From: Hymenobacter sp. 5317J-9 | GTDB lineage: Bacteria; Bacteroidota; Bacteroidia; Cytophagales; Hymenobacteraceae | Length of the DNA: 64,000 bases | Assembly: GCF_022921075.1 (NCBI RefSeq) | Contig: NZ_CP095050.1 | Coordinates: forward strand, 4,092,001 to 4,156,000 | Direction: 5' to 3' | Shown here: in pieces, positions 48,743 to 57,328 of the stretch | How the letters are laid out: every line of letters begins with the position of its first letter | How positions within the stretch are numbered: position 1 is the first letter of the stretch | Notes under the pieces: generated by a model | Seen by the model: only the letters and a program-made list of their open reading frames with translations | Database searches by the model: none | Told to the model about the DNA's origin: nothing | Translations under genes and position numbers: made by a program

Positions 48743-50993
48743 GCAGCTCCACCGTGCCTTCGAGCCGGATGTCGTCCGAGGCGCTGCCCACCATCAGGTT
48801 GAAGGTGCCGGGCTCGGCGGCCCACTCCAGCCTGGAGTTGTAGAAGGCCAGCTTGTTCTGGTCGATGGTGAAGGTGATGGTCTGGCTTTTGCCGGGCTTG
48901 AGGCTGACTTTGCGGAAATCCTTCAGCTCCTTGAGCGGGCGCACCACCGAGGCCACGGGGTCGCGGAGGTAGAGCTGGGCCACTTCCTCGCCGGTCACTT
49001 TGCCGGTGTTGGTGAGCGTGAAGCTGACCTGCACCGACTCGCCAGCTTTGAGCTGCGGGCGGCTGATTTTGAGGTCGGAGTATTTGAACGTGGTGTAGCT
49101 CAGGCCGTGGCCGAAGGCGTAGCGCGGCGTGCTGGGCGCGTCGATGTAGGCCGATTTGTAGCGGATGTCGCCGGGCTTGGTAACGGGCCGGCCCGTGTTG
49201 TACTGCTGGTTGTAGGCGATGGGAATCTGGCCCACGTTGCGGGGGAAGGTGATGGGCAGCTTGCCGGCGGGGTTGTAGTCGCCGTAGAGCACATCGGCCA
49301 GCGCCAGGCCGCCTTCCGAGCCGGGCCACCAGGCGTAGAGAATGGCATCGGCCTGGTCGGCAATGGCGTCAAAAATGAGCGGACGCCCGCCAAACACCAC
49401 CACGGCCACCGGCTTGCCAGTGGCCTTCAGGGCTTTGAATAGTTCTTCCTGCACGCCGGGCAGGTGGATGTCGGTGCGCGACTTGGCTTCGCCGCTCATG
49501 TCCCAGGCTTCGCCCACGGCCAGCACCACGAGGTCGGCGTTTTTGGCGGTGGCCACGGCCTGTTCGAAGCCGGCGCGGCTGTCGCCCGCCACGTTGCAGC
49601 CTTTGGCGTAAAGCAGTTGGGTGTTTTTGCCGGCGCGCTGGCGCAGGCCGTCGTAGAGCGAGGTAATGCGCGTGGTGTCGGTGTCCACGGTCCAGCTGCC
49701 GTTGAGGTCGCGCTTGGCCTTGGCCACGGGGCCGATGAGGGCGATGCTGCGCAGCTGTTTGGTGAGCGGCAGGGTGGCGCGCTCGTTTTTCAGCAGCACC
49801 AAGGATTTTTGGGCCATCTGGCGGGCGGCGGCGCGGTTTTGCGGGTCGGCCAGCACTTGCTGCTCGCGCTTTTCATCCGAGAAGCGGTAGGGGTCGTCGA
49901 ACAAGCCCAGCTCAAATTTCTTGCGCAGAATGCGGCGCACGGCATCGTCCACCAACTCCATTTTCACCTTGCCGTCCTGCACCAGCTGGGCCAGGCTCTT
50001 ACTGTACACGTCGGCTTCCATGTCCATGTCGGAGCCCGCCACGATGGCTTTTTGCGCTGCGTCTTTCTTGTCGGCGGCATAGCCCCAGGTCACCAGCTCG
50101 CCGATGGAGCCCCAGTCGCTCACCACGAAGCCGGGGTAGTGCCACTGGCCTTTCAGGATGTCGCGCTGCAGGTAGCTGTTGCCGGTGGCCGGCACACCGT
50201 TCAGGGTGTTGAAGGAGTTCATGAACGTGGCCACACCGGCATCGGCAGCGGCCTTGAAGGGCGGCAGGTAGGTTTCCCACAGCTGCTGCGGGCTGAGGTC
50301 GACGGCGTTGTAGTCGCGCCCGCCGATGGCGGCCCCGTAGGCGGCAAAGTGTTTGGCGCAGGCCATCACGGCGTCGGTGCCGCCCAGCTTTTCGCCCTGA
50401 AAACCCAGCACCCGAGCCCGGGCAATGAGCGAGCCAAGGTAGGTGTCTTCGCCGGCGCCTTCCATCACGCGGCCCCAGCGCGGGTCGCGGCCCACGTCGA
50501 CCATGGGCGCAAATGTCCAGTGAATGCCCGAGGCCGCCGCCTCGCGGGCCGCCACGTGCGCGCCCAGTCGAATGGCGTCGAGGTCCCAGGAAGCGGCCTC
50601 GCCCAGCGGAATCGGGAAGGTGGTTTGATAGCCGTGGATGACGTCGAGGCTGAAAAGCAGCGGGATTTTAAGGCGCGATTTCAGAGCCTCGGCCTGGATT
50701 TCGCGGGTGTCCTTCACGCCTTTCACGTTCAGCATCGAGCCCACTTTACCGCTGCTGATGCTGCTGAGCAGGGTGCTTTTGCGGTCGCTGGCCGGGCCGG
50801 TTACTTCTCGGCCGGAGTATTGGTTGAGCTGGCCCACTTTTTCTTCCAGGGTCATCTGGGCCAGCAGCGCCGTCACGCGCTGGTCGATGCTGGCATTGGC
50901 GGACGGCGCGGATGCGGCATTCTGGGCCAGGGAAGCGGCGCCGGGTAGCAGCAGGCCCAGCACCAGAAGCGGCTTGGTAAGCAAACGAGTCAT
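48738..50993 (-). CDS. Glycoside hydrolase family 3 (beta-glucosidase/xylosidase-like), exported
   Basis: 751 residues from the ATG at 50993, which starts a signal peptide (LLTKPLLVLGLLLPGAASLAQ). The N-domain barrel holds LFSLDVIHGYQTTFPIPLGEAASWD, GRDPRWGRVMEGAGEDTYLG, ACAKHFAAYGA, and the nucleophile GFVVSDWGSI (Asp293). Then the alpha/beta sandwich (VVVFGGRPLIFDAIADQADAILYAWWPGSEGG, LYGDYNPAGKLPITFPRNVGQIP) and a C-terminal fibronectin-III-like domain. It removes beta-linked glucose or xylose from oligosaccharide ends in the periplasm. Confidence 0.93.
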   Translation of the reverse strand: MTRLLTKPLLVLGLLLPGAASLAQNAASAPSANASIDQRVTALLAQMTLEEKVGQLNQYSGREVTGPASDRKSTLLSSISSGKVGSMLNVKGVKDTREIQAEALKSRLKIPLLFSLDVIHGYQTTFPIPLGEAASWDLDAIRLGAHVAAREAAASGIHWTFAPMVDVGRDPRWGRVMEGAGEDTYLGSLIARARVLGFQGEKLGGTDAVMACAKHFAAYGAAIGGRDYNAVDLSPQQLWETYLPPFKAAADAGVATFMNSFNTLNGVPATGNSYLQRDILKGQWHYPGFVVSDWGSIGELVTWGYAADKKDAAQKAIVAGSDMDMEADVYSKSLAQLVQDGKVKMELVDDAVRRILRKKFELGLFDDPYRFSDEKREQQVLADPQNRAAARQMAQKSLVLLKNERATLPLTKQLRSIALIGPVAKAKRDLNGSWTVDTDTTRITSLYDGLRQRAGKNTQLLYAKGCNVAGDSRAGFEQAVATAKNADLVVLAVGEAWDMSGEAKSRTDIHLPGVQEELFKALKATGKPVAVVVFGGRPLIFDAIADQADAILYAWWPGSEGGLALADVLYGDYNPAGKLPITFPRNVGQIPIAYNQQYNTGRPVTKPGDIRYKSAYIDAPSTPRYAFGHGLSYTTFKYSDLKISRPQLKAGESVQVSFTLTNTGKVTGEEVAQLYLRDPVASVVRPLKELKDFRKVSLKPGKSQTITFTIDQNKLAFYNSRLEWAAEPGTFNLMVGSASDDIRLEGTVELQ

Positions 50994-51211
50994 TGAGTAA
51001 TGGGAAAAGGCCACCGGGGCGGCCGGGAAAAATTTGCGAATACTGGCGACCACCGGCCCTAGCTCCTCCGCCCGAGGCTTCCGTTGTACGTTCCCACCAT
51101 CACCAGGAGGCAGCGGGTTGGCCGGAAGAGCTATTACTGAAATGGGTGTTTCGGGTCGGCGGTCGCCAGATATACGCAGTGCCCTCGCGGGCAGAGAAGA
51201 GAGGGTGTAGT

Positions 51212-52081
51212 TTAGTTTTTGCGGGAAGGGCGGCGTTGCAGCGCTTGCATGGCGGCTGCGTAGCGCCGGCCCAGCAGCCGGGCCGAAGCCGCGTTGAAAT
51301 GCGTGTGGTCGCCGATGTCGGCCGTGCCCTCGGCGCTGATGTAGGCGTAGCGGGGCACCTGCCTGGCCAGCGCCGCCACGGCTTGGTTGACGCGCCGGGC
51401 GGCTTCGTTCGGGTGCGGCTGGCCATCAGGGCCGGCTTTGTTTATCTGGAAATCGGGCAGCTGCCCGGCCACAAATGGCACGTCAGGCGCCTGCAAATCG
51501 GCGCGCAGCCGCGTAATCAGCGCCTTGAGCTTTTGCTCGTATACGGCGCTTTTTTCGGGGGTGCTGTCGGTTTCGCCCTGGTGCCAGATGATGCCGGCCA
51601 GCGTGCCCATGCGCAGGGCCGTGCGGGCGCGGGCCAGGGCGTCGTCGTAGGGGTGGGTTTTGGTGCCTTCGTAATAAGCGCCGGGCGCCCAGGCGTCGAT
51701 GCCGGAGCCGCCCACTGCGCAGGGAATCAACCCGATGGTGACGCTGGCGTCCTGCGCCGCCATCAGCCGGCCGAAGCTCAGGCCCGGCCCCACGCCGGCA
51801 ATGGTTTTATCGAAGTGAAGGGGGTCCTGGGCCACTTCCCACTGTCCGGCCGGGTTCAGGCGCAGCACCCGGGCATTAGGCACGGTGTCCTCAGCTTCCA
51901 CCAGGCCGCGGCCGGCCATGTTTGACTGGCCGATGAGCAGGTAGAGGCGGAACTTCTCCTTTCTAGCAGGCAGCGTTGCGGCTTGGCGCAGGCGCGGCTT
52001 CAGGGCTTGCGCGCGCAGCCCGGTCGTTGGCAGCAGGGCCACGAGCAGGAAGTATAGCAGAGGCAAGCGGCAGGAATTCAT
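51212..52081 (-). CDS. SGNH/CE6-like carbohydrate acetylesterase, exported
   Basis: 289 residues from the ATG at 52081, the first downstream of a palindromic repeat. Signal peptide LPLLYFLLVALLPTTGLRAQ. Core: LYLLIGQSNMAGRGLV (Ser53), VGGSGIDAW, GIIWHQGETDS, FVAGQLPDF and the catalytic DHTHFNAAS near the end. The GQSNMAG start is the CE6/sialate O-acetylesterase signature. It would remove O-acetyl groups from xylan-type chains or sialate, allowing the glycosidases to act. Confidence 0.88.
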   Translation of the reverse strand: MNSCRLPLLYFLLVALLPTTGLRAQALKPRLRQAATLPARKEKFRLYLLIGQSNMAGRGLVEAEDTVPNARVLRLNPAGQWEVAQDPLHFDKTIAGVGPGLSFGRLMAAQDASVTIGLIPCAVGGSGIDAWAPGAYYEGTKTHPYDDALARARTALRMGTLAGIIWHQGETDSTPEKSAVYEQKLKALITRLRADLQAPDVPFVAGQLPDFQINKAGPDGQPHPNEAARRVNQAVAALARQVPRYAYISAEGTADIGDHTHFNAASARLLGRRYAAAMQALQRRPSRKN

Positions 52082-52089
52082 GGAACGGA

Positions 52090-52206
52090 GTAGAGACGCA
52101 ATATTTTGCGTCTTGTCGTTGCTGATGTTGTTTAGGCCGTGCGGGTCTGGGCAGTCGGAGCGGTTCCAATCGTTCAACGACGAGACGCAAAATATTGCGT
52201 CTCTAC
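52090..52206. repeat. Paired GTAGAGACGCAATATTTTGCGTCT palindromes
   Basis: GTAGAGACGCAATATTTTGC plus GTCTT at 52090-52114 and GAGACGCAAAATATTGCGTC plus TCTAC at 52182-52206. Each unit is itself a near-palindrome, and the two are inverted relative to each other, enclosing 67 bp. The pair lies between the esterase and agarase-like genes. Confidence 0.85.
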
Positions 52207-52219
52207 CTTGTTTTGGCAA

Positions 52220-53791
52220 TTATTGGGGCTGGCGCTGGTCGAAGAAATCGGCCAGGTGGTACATCTGCTGGTTGAGTTCGCGCATCTTGTCCAGCAGCGG
52301 CGTGTAGGGCTCAAGGAAGTTGTCGACGATGCCCTTGTTGGCGTTGGTGTTCGAGGGTTCGGCGCCCACGATGGTGGGGTCATTGTCCTGGTACTTGAAC
52401 CAGTGCCAGCCCACGCAATTCTTCGATTCCAGTAAGCCCAGTGTGAAATTCTGGTAGAACAGGCCACGGTCGGCCTGGGTCTTCACCACCCAGCCGGCGC
52501 CGGCGGTGTTGGCCAGGCCGGGGGCGTCCTCCCCTTTCACGTACCACTCCGTCACCATAAAGGGCTTGCCGGCGAAAAGCTCCCAGTCGCGCACCCAGGT
52601 TTTTTCGGGCGTCCAGTTGTTGTAGTAGTTGATGCTCACCACATCGAGGTACTTGCCGGCCACCTTCATCAGCTCGGGGTAGTAGCGCTGGGCGCCGTGG
52701 AAGCGGCACCCGAGGTACATGTGGTTGGGGTCGTACTTTTTCATGGCCGTGGCCACGATGCTGAAATAGCGGTCGGCGGCGTAGGCCAGGAAGTCCTGCC
52801 GGTTCTGGTCGGTAATGGTTTCGAGGGTGATGTTGCGCTCGTCGGCCCACTTTTTGGCGGCCTGGTAGCCGGGCTCGGTGGTGGGCAGCTTGAGGTAGCC
52901 GTCGAGGTTTTTGCGCAGCAGCGGCATCTCGTTGTCGGAGAAATAGCCGAAGAGGTTTTTGTCCTTCTTGTTGCTGGCCAGAAATTTGGCGCGCTCTTCC
53001 ACGTACTCCTGAAAGCCGGGGTCGAAGGTAAAAATCACGTCGTTGGGGTAGCCTTTGTGGCCGGGTTGCACGTAGGTGCCGCCGCGCTTGCTGCCGTAGC
53101 CACTCATCAGGTCCAGGTTGATGGTGTAGGCCAGCGGATGGTCGGCTTTCTGGTTTTCGGCCTGAATCTCCTTGGTGGCCGACCACGCCCCCGCCCCATT
53201 AAAGCCATTGGCAAACAGAAATTTGCGGGTGGCCGCCATCCAGCCGGCGCGGTCGGTGTACTTATCGGCCAGGGCCTTTTTGGTGCGCTCCGAGCTGCCG
53301 GGCTGCACGTCGTTGGGGGCGTTGTGCAGGAAGTAGTAGCCGTCGGGGTCCACGGCCCACCAGCGGCCTCCCACCTTCTTCACGTAGAAGAAGCCGGTGG
53401 CCTTGGTCTTTTTGTCGAGGCGCCCGCCGTATTTGTCCAGCTTCACGGTGGCGGGCTTGAAGCCCTGCAGCGTGGCCACGGTGCGCGTGGGGTAGTTCTT
53501 ATACTCCGTAAAGCCCGCTTTGCCGTCAATAGAAGAATTGTTGATGGTTTTTTTGGCGGCTACGCGCAGGCTGTATTCGGCGCTGTCGCGGGAGGCGGTT
53601 TGGGCGTGGGCGGTGAGGGTGAGCAGAAGCCCAGCGGCGACGAGGAGCTGTCTGCCCCGGTCCGACGGCGCAGCCGTCCGACCGGTTGTCGCTTGGCAGC
53701 GTGGCTGCGGGTGTCGTTCTGCTTTCAATCGGTCGGACGGCTGCGCCGTCGGACCGAATCCGGTAGTCGGATGCTGGTTAATCGTTCCCAT
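52220..53791 (-). CDS. Agarase-like (GH50/GH86-type) glycoside hydrolase with repeat-encoded N-terminus
   Basis: 523 residues from the ATG at 53791, which directly abuts the stop codon of the GH2 gene. Residues about 15-46 are encoded by a palindromic repeat (53659-53756); only after it comes a signal-like core RQLLVAAGLLLTLTAHAQ. Mature motifs: GFFYVKKVGGRWWAVDPDGYYFLHNAPNDV, FANGFNGAGAWS, FSDNEMPLL (acid/base Glu288), MYLGCRFHG and FMVTEWYVKG (nucleophile Glu415). The GFFxVxKVxGRWWxVDPxG opening is shared with beta-agarase-type GHs; exact family and substrate are uncertain. No ATG lies between the repeat and the hydrophobic core. Confidence 0.8.
   Translation of the reverse strand: MGTINQHPTTGFGPTAQPSDRLKAERHPQPRCQATTGRTAAPSDRGRQLLVAAGLLLTLTAHAQTASRDSAEYSLRVAAKKTINNSSIDGKAGFTEYKNYPTRTVATLQGFKPATVKLDKYGGRLDKKTKATGFFYVKKVGGRWWAVDPDGYYFLHNAPNDVQPGSSERTKKALADKYTDRAGWMAATRKFLFANGFNGAGAWSATKEIQAENQKADHPLAYTINLDLMSGYGSKRGGTYVQPGHKGYPNDVIFTFDPGFQEYVEERAKFLASNKKDKNLFGYFSDNEMPLLRKNLDGYLKLPTTEPGYQAAKKWADERNITLETITDQNRQDFLAYAADRYFSIVATAMKKYDPNHMYLGCRFHGAQRYYPELMKVAGKYLDVVSINYYNNWTPEKTWVRDWELFAGKPFMVTEWYVKGEDAPGLANTAGAGWVVKTQADRGLFYQNFTLGLLESKNCVGWHWFKYQDNDPTIVGAEPSNTNANKGIVDNFLEPYTPLLDKMRELNQQMYHLADFFDQRQPQ
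53659..53756. repeat. Palindromic GGTCGGACGGCTGCGCCGTC repeat pair inside a coding region
   Basis: GGTCCGACGGCGCAGCCGTC plus CGACC at 53659-53683 and GGTCGGACGGCTGCGCCGTC plus GGACC at 53731-53755, inverted to each other and each nearly self-complementary. The loop is 47 bp. It reads through in frame as the N-terminal extension of the agarase-like gene. Confidence 0.85.
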
Positions 53792-55645
53792 TTATTTACC
53801 TGCTTCGTATTTCGTCGCCATCTGCCGGTAATAGTCCTGCAGCACATAAAAAGCCTTCTTCTTCACGCCCGTGCTCGAAATCAGCCCCTTGCGGTTGAAG
53901 CCGTTCTGATAAACGGGGTGCTGGCGACGGGTGGCACGGAAGTCGGCCAGAATCCAGGGGGTCATGCCGCGCAGGCCCTTTATGGTGCTCAGCATCTTGA
54001 GCTGGTTCACATAGAGCGCTTCCTGGTACTCTTCGCTCCAGCGGGTTTCGGCGTCGCCGTGGTAGCCGGCCAGCGCGTCGCCGCCGAATTCGCTGATGAC
54101 GACGGGCTTGTTGTACTTGATATCGAAAGTGTATTTGGTGATTTCGCTCGGACTGCCGCCCCAGTACCAGCCGGCGTACTCGTTGAAGCTGGTCAGGTCC
54201 AGCGACTCGCCCAAAGCATCGTCCACGTGCACCACGTTGTCGGGGGTGCGGTGCAGTTCCAAGGCGGCCGCGATGAGGCGGGTGTCGTCGAGGGAGCGGG
54301 CTTTGGTTACCAGGCTGGTCATAAATTTCAGGCGGGGGTCGCCGAGCGGCGTTTCGTTGCCCACGCTCCACACCACCACGCTGGCGCGGTTTTTCCCCAT
54401 CGAAATCAGGTCCGAGAGCTGGGCTTCGGCGTTTTGGTAGGTGGCAGGGTTTTCCCAAGCAATGGTCCAGTACACGGGCACTTCGGCCCACACCAGCAGG
54501 CCCATCTCGTCGGCCAGCCTCAGCATGGCTTCGTTGTGCGGGTAGTGGGCCAGGCGCACGTAGTTGCAGCCCAGCTCCTTGGCCCAGGTGAGCAGCATGC
54601 GCAGGTCGCCTTCGCCGCGGGCCCGGCCCGGAATCAGCGGGTTTTCGTCGTGCATCGAAATGCCGCGCATGAAAATGGACTTGCCGTTGAGCAGAATGTC
54701 CTGGCCCTTGGTCTGAATGGTGCGGAAACCGATGTTATCGGTCACAGCGTCGGCGCCGCTGCTCAAGCTCACCGCGTAGAGCTTGGGGCTTTGCGGCGAC
54801 CACAGCTTCAGCTTCTTAGCCGGCAGGCTGAAGGTGGCGCGGCCGTCGGCATCGGTCTTTAGGGTTTGCTTGAGGCCGGCTTCGGCAATGGTCAGCGTCA
54901 CGGCCTGGCTGGCTTTGGCGGGGCCGTCGAGCTGCACGTAGCCGGCCAGCTTGGTGGGGTCGTTTTTGGCCAGCTGCACCTTGTAGTCCACCACGAAGGT
55001 TTCGGGCGCTTCGGCCACGAAGACGTCGCGCGTGATGCCGCCGTAGTTCCACCAGTCGGTGTTGATGGTCGGGACTTCGTCGGCGTGGCGGGTATTGTCG
55101 GCCTTCACCACCACGAAGTTGTCGCCGGAGGCGCTCAGCTGGCTGGTGATGTCGTACTGAATGGGCGTGAAGCCGCCCTTGTGCATGCCCAGCTTCTTGC
55201 CGTTGAGGTAGATGTGCGCCTCGTAGTTGATGGCCCCGAAATACAGGAAATAGCGCTTGCCGGCCGCAGGCTTTAGGTTGAAGCTTTTCTTGTACCAGAT
55301 GGTGCCTTCGTAGTACAGCAGCTTGGGGTCCTGCGAGTTCCAGTCGCCGGGCACCATCAGGCCCGCCGATTGGTCGAAGTCGTACTCAATCAGCTCGGGC
55401 TCCTGCTTCGTGCTGGGCTTTTGGTTGTCGTAGTAGCCGCCTTTGCCGGTTTTCGACTGGTCGAACGCCATGCGGCGGTAGTCGTAAAAGCCGTTTTCGT
55501 AGGGGTCGATGATATAGTTCCAGCGGCCGTTGAGGCTGAGGACCTGGCGGCCGGGCGCGTGTTGCAGCAGGCCGGTCTGGGCCTGCGCGGCCGACGCGGT
55601 GAAGAGGCCGGCGGCGCACAGCAGGGCCGCCAGCAGCCGCTTCAT
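53792..55645 (-). CDS. Glycoside hydrolase family 2 (beta-glucuronidase/beta-galactosidase-like), exported
   Basis: 617 residues from the ATG at 55645 (MKRLLAALLCAAGLFTASAAQAQ); an in-frame ATG six codons upstream is possible. The N-terminal sugar-binding domain (LSLNGRWNYIIDPY, YYEGTIWYKKSFNL) precedes an Ig-like domain and the TIM barrel. Catalytic motifs: VVWSVGNETPLGD (acid/base Glu431) and KPVVISEFGGDAL (nucleophile Glu519), with NYVRLAHYPHNEAMLRLADEMGLLVWAEVPVYW before them. The compact size and motifs resemble beta-glucuronidase-type GH2, fitting the uronate genes downstream. It sits second after SusD in the operon. Confidence 0.92.
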   Translation of the reverse strand: MKRLLAALLCAAGLFTASAAQAQTGLLQHAPGRQVLSLNGRWNYIIDPYENGFYDYRRMAFDQSKTGKGGYYDNQKPSTKQEPELIEYDFDQSAGLMVPGDWNSQDPKLLYYEGTIWYKKSFNLKPAAGKRYFLYFGAINYEAHIYLNGKKLGMHKGGFTPIQYDITSQLSASGDNFVVVKADNTRHADEVPTINTDWWNYGGITRDVFVAEAPETFVVDYKVQLAKNDPTKLAGYVQLDGPAKASQAVTLTIAEAGLKQTLKTDADGRATFSLPAKKLKLWSPQSPKLYAVSLSSGADAVTDNIGFRTIQTKGQDILLNGKSIFMRGISMHDENPLIPGRARGEGDLRMLLTWAKELGCNYVRLAHYPHNEAMLRLADEMGLLVWAEVPVYWTIAWENPATYQNAEAQLSDLISMGKNRASVVVWSVGNETPLGDPRLKFMTSLVTKARSLDDTRLIAAALELHRTPDNVVHVDDALGESLDLTSFNEYAGWYWGGSPSEITKYTFDIKYNKPVVISEFGGDALAGYHGDAETRWSEEYQEALYVNQLKMLSTIKGLRGMTPWILADFRATRRQHPVYQNGFNRKGLISSTGVKKKAFYVLQDYYRQMATKYEAGK

Positions 55646-55791
55646 CGGGGTGAGTTGGGTCATGAGGAAAGGAGGAAGTGGGGAGGCAGGCAGACGGGGC
55701 ACTGGCAAGCGGATGAGACGACGGCCCCGGCCCTTGCAGGGGCCATTGGGAACCGTCGCGGGCTCACCCACTCACCAGTTCACCCATTTGC

Positions 55792-57306
55792 CTAGTTGTA
55801 GCCCGGGTTCTGGGTCAGAATCGGGTTGGTTTGAATTTCCTGCACCGGCAAGGGGAAGAGCAGGTCGTTCGGGTCGATGCGGACCGTGGAGTTGTAGCGG
55901 GCAAAGAAGGCGTTCATCACCGGAATGGCGCGGTCGGTGCGCACCAGGTCGAACCAGCGGTGGCCTTCGAAGTTGAGCTCCAGGCGGCGCTCCAGCTCGA
56001 TGCGGTCGCGCAGAGCGGTCTGGCTGATGGTGGCGGGCAGGTCGACGGTGGCGTTGGCCGTGGCCACGGGCAGCCCCCGCGAGCGGCGAATGACCTGGTT
56101 GATGGCCGCCAGCGCGCCAGCACTAGGGCCGGTGGCCTCGTTCACGGCCTCGGCGTACATGAGCAGCACGTCGGCCTGGCGCAGCACTATCCAGTCGTTT
56201 TCGGCGTCGGTGGCCGCCGTGGGGGTGTCGATGTACTTCTTGGTGTAGTATCCCAGCGTTGCCGCGGCGCCCGCGGGCAGCACGTACGACGTGGCCGCCC
56301 GCACATCGGTCGGGCCGCTGGCCGTGAAGGCGGCAATCAGGTCGTTGTCCACAGTATTGAACTGCTGGCCGGTGAAGGCCGCACCCAGCAGGGCCGTCGA
56401 TTGCGCGGTGCCGTACGCGGGCATAAACCACGTGGTGAAGGCGCTGCCCAGGCCCAGCGTGCCCTTGGTGTAGCGCGCCGCAAAAATGATTTCGCTGTTC
56501 ATCTCGTTGGTGGTGGCGAAGATGTTGGCGTAGGTAGCCTGCAGGGCGTAGGTGGTGCCGGTGGCCAGGGGCTGCAGCTTGTCGGCGGCGGCCTGGTACT
56601 TCTTCTGCGTCAGCAGCACCTTGCCGAAAAGCGCCGTGGCGGCGCCCTTGGTGGCGCGGCCCAGGTTGGTGGTGCCGGTGTAGGTCACGGGCAGGTTCTT
56701 TTCGGCAAAATCCAGGTCCTGCTCAATCTGGGCATACACCTCGGCCACCGGCCGGCGGCCAAAGGCATAGGCATCCTGAATGGCCGGCAGCTCCTGCGTC
56801 ACCAGCGGAATGTCGCCCCAGATGCGGACGGCGTTGAAGTACGTCAGGGCCCGCAGGAAGCGCACCTCGCCGTAATAACGGTTGCGGGTGGCATCGGTGA
56901 GCTTCACGGCGCCGGCGCGGCTGAGGATGAGGTTGCAGCGCGCAATCATGCGGTAGGTCGAGAGCCAGTAGCTCTGGATGTGCTGGTTGTCGCTGAAGAG
57001 CGTGAAGTCGTTGTACTCGTTCAGGCGCTCGCCCGAAGTGACGGTGTAGCTGTTGTCCGACGGAATTTCGGCAAAGATGAACCAGCCGCGGCTGCCGCCG
57101 GCCTTACCGTAGAGGTCCTGCAGCGACGAGTACGCCGCCGTCACGCCCGTAAGGATGCTCAGCGAGTCCTTATAGCTCTCCGTGGTGGGAACCCGCGTGG
57201 GGTCGTTCAGCTCGATGAAATCCTTCTGGCACGACGTGGTGCCCAGCACGCCCAGCCCCAGTACCGTGGCCACGGCTGCTCCCGAGAAAAATTGATTGAA
57301 AGTCAT
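55792..57306 (-). CDS. SusD/RagB family nutrient-binding lipoprotein
   Basis: 504 residues. Signal and lipobox GLGVLGTTSCQKDF. Then the SusD helical TPR-like scaffold: NDPTRVPTTESYKDS, NEYNDFTLFSDNQHIQSYWLSTYRMIARCNLIL, YYGEVRFLRALTYFNAVRIWGDIPLVTQ, ATKGAATALFGKVLLTQKKYQAAADKLQPL and the C-terminal RIELERRLELNFEGHRWFDLVRTD, with the last residues NPILTQNPGYN. It binds glycan at the cell surface and works with SusC, whose gene ends 22 bp upstream. Confidence 0.95.
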   Translation of the reverse strand: MTFNQFFSGAAVATVLGLGVLGTTSCQKDFIELNDPTRVPTTESYKDSLSILTGVTAAYSSLQDLYGKAGGSRGWFIFAEIPSDNSYTVTSGERLNEYNDFTLFSDNQHIQSYWLSTYRMIARCNLILSRAGAVKLTDATRNRYYGEVRFLRALTYFNAVRIWGDIPLVTQELPAIQDAYAFGRRPVAEVYAQIEQDLDFAEKNLPVTYTGTTNLGRATKGAATALFGKVLLTQKKYQAAADKLQPLATGTTYALQATYANIFATTNEMNSEIIFAARYTKGTLGLGSAFTTWFMPAYGTAQSTALLGAAFTGQQFNTVDNDLIAAFTASGPTDVRAATSYVLPAGAAATLGYYTKKYIDTPTAATDAENDWIVLRQADVLLMYAEAVNEATGPSAGALAAINQVIRRSRGLPVATANATVDLPATISQTALRDRIELERRLELNFEGHRWFDLVRTDRAIPVMNAFFARYNSTVRIDPNDLLFPLPVQEIQTNPILTQNPGYN

Positions 57307-57328
57307 GGTGGGAATTATTCAGTAGTGA

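Noticed and set aside
51054..51211. Possible small gene between the GH3 and esterase genes
   Set aside because: Frames here are short and unconvincing, with no start context; the stretch is best seen as spacer.
52090..53756. Insertion sequence ends
   Set aside because: The inverted pairs enclose under 70 bp, no transposase frame exists and no target duplication is visible.
52697..54862. Plus-strand open frame of about 720 codons opposite the GH2 and agarase-like genes
   Set aside because: Antisense shadow spanning two well-supported genes; composition typical of reversed high-GC coding sequence.
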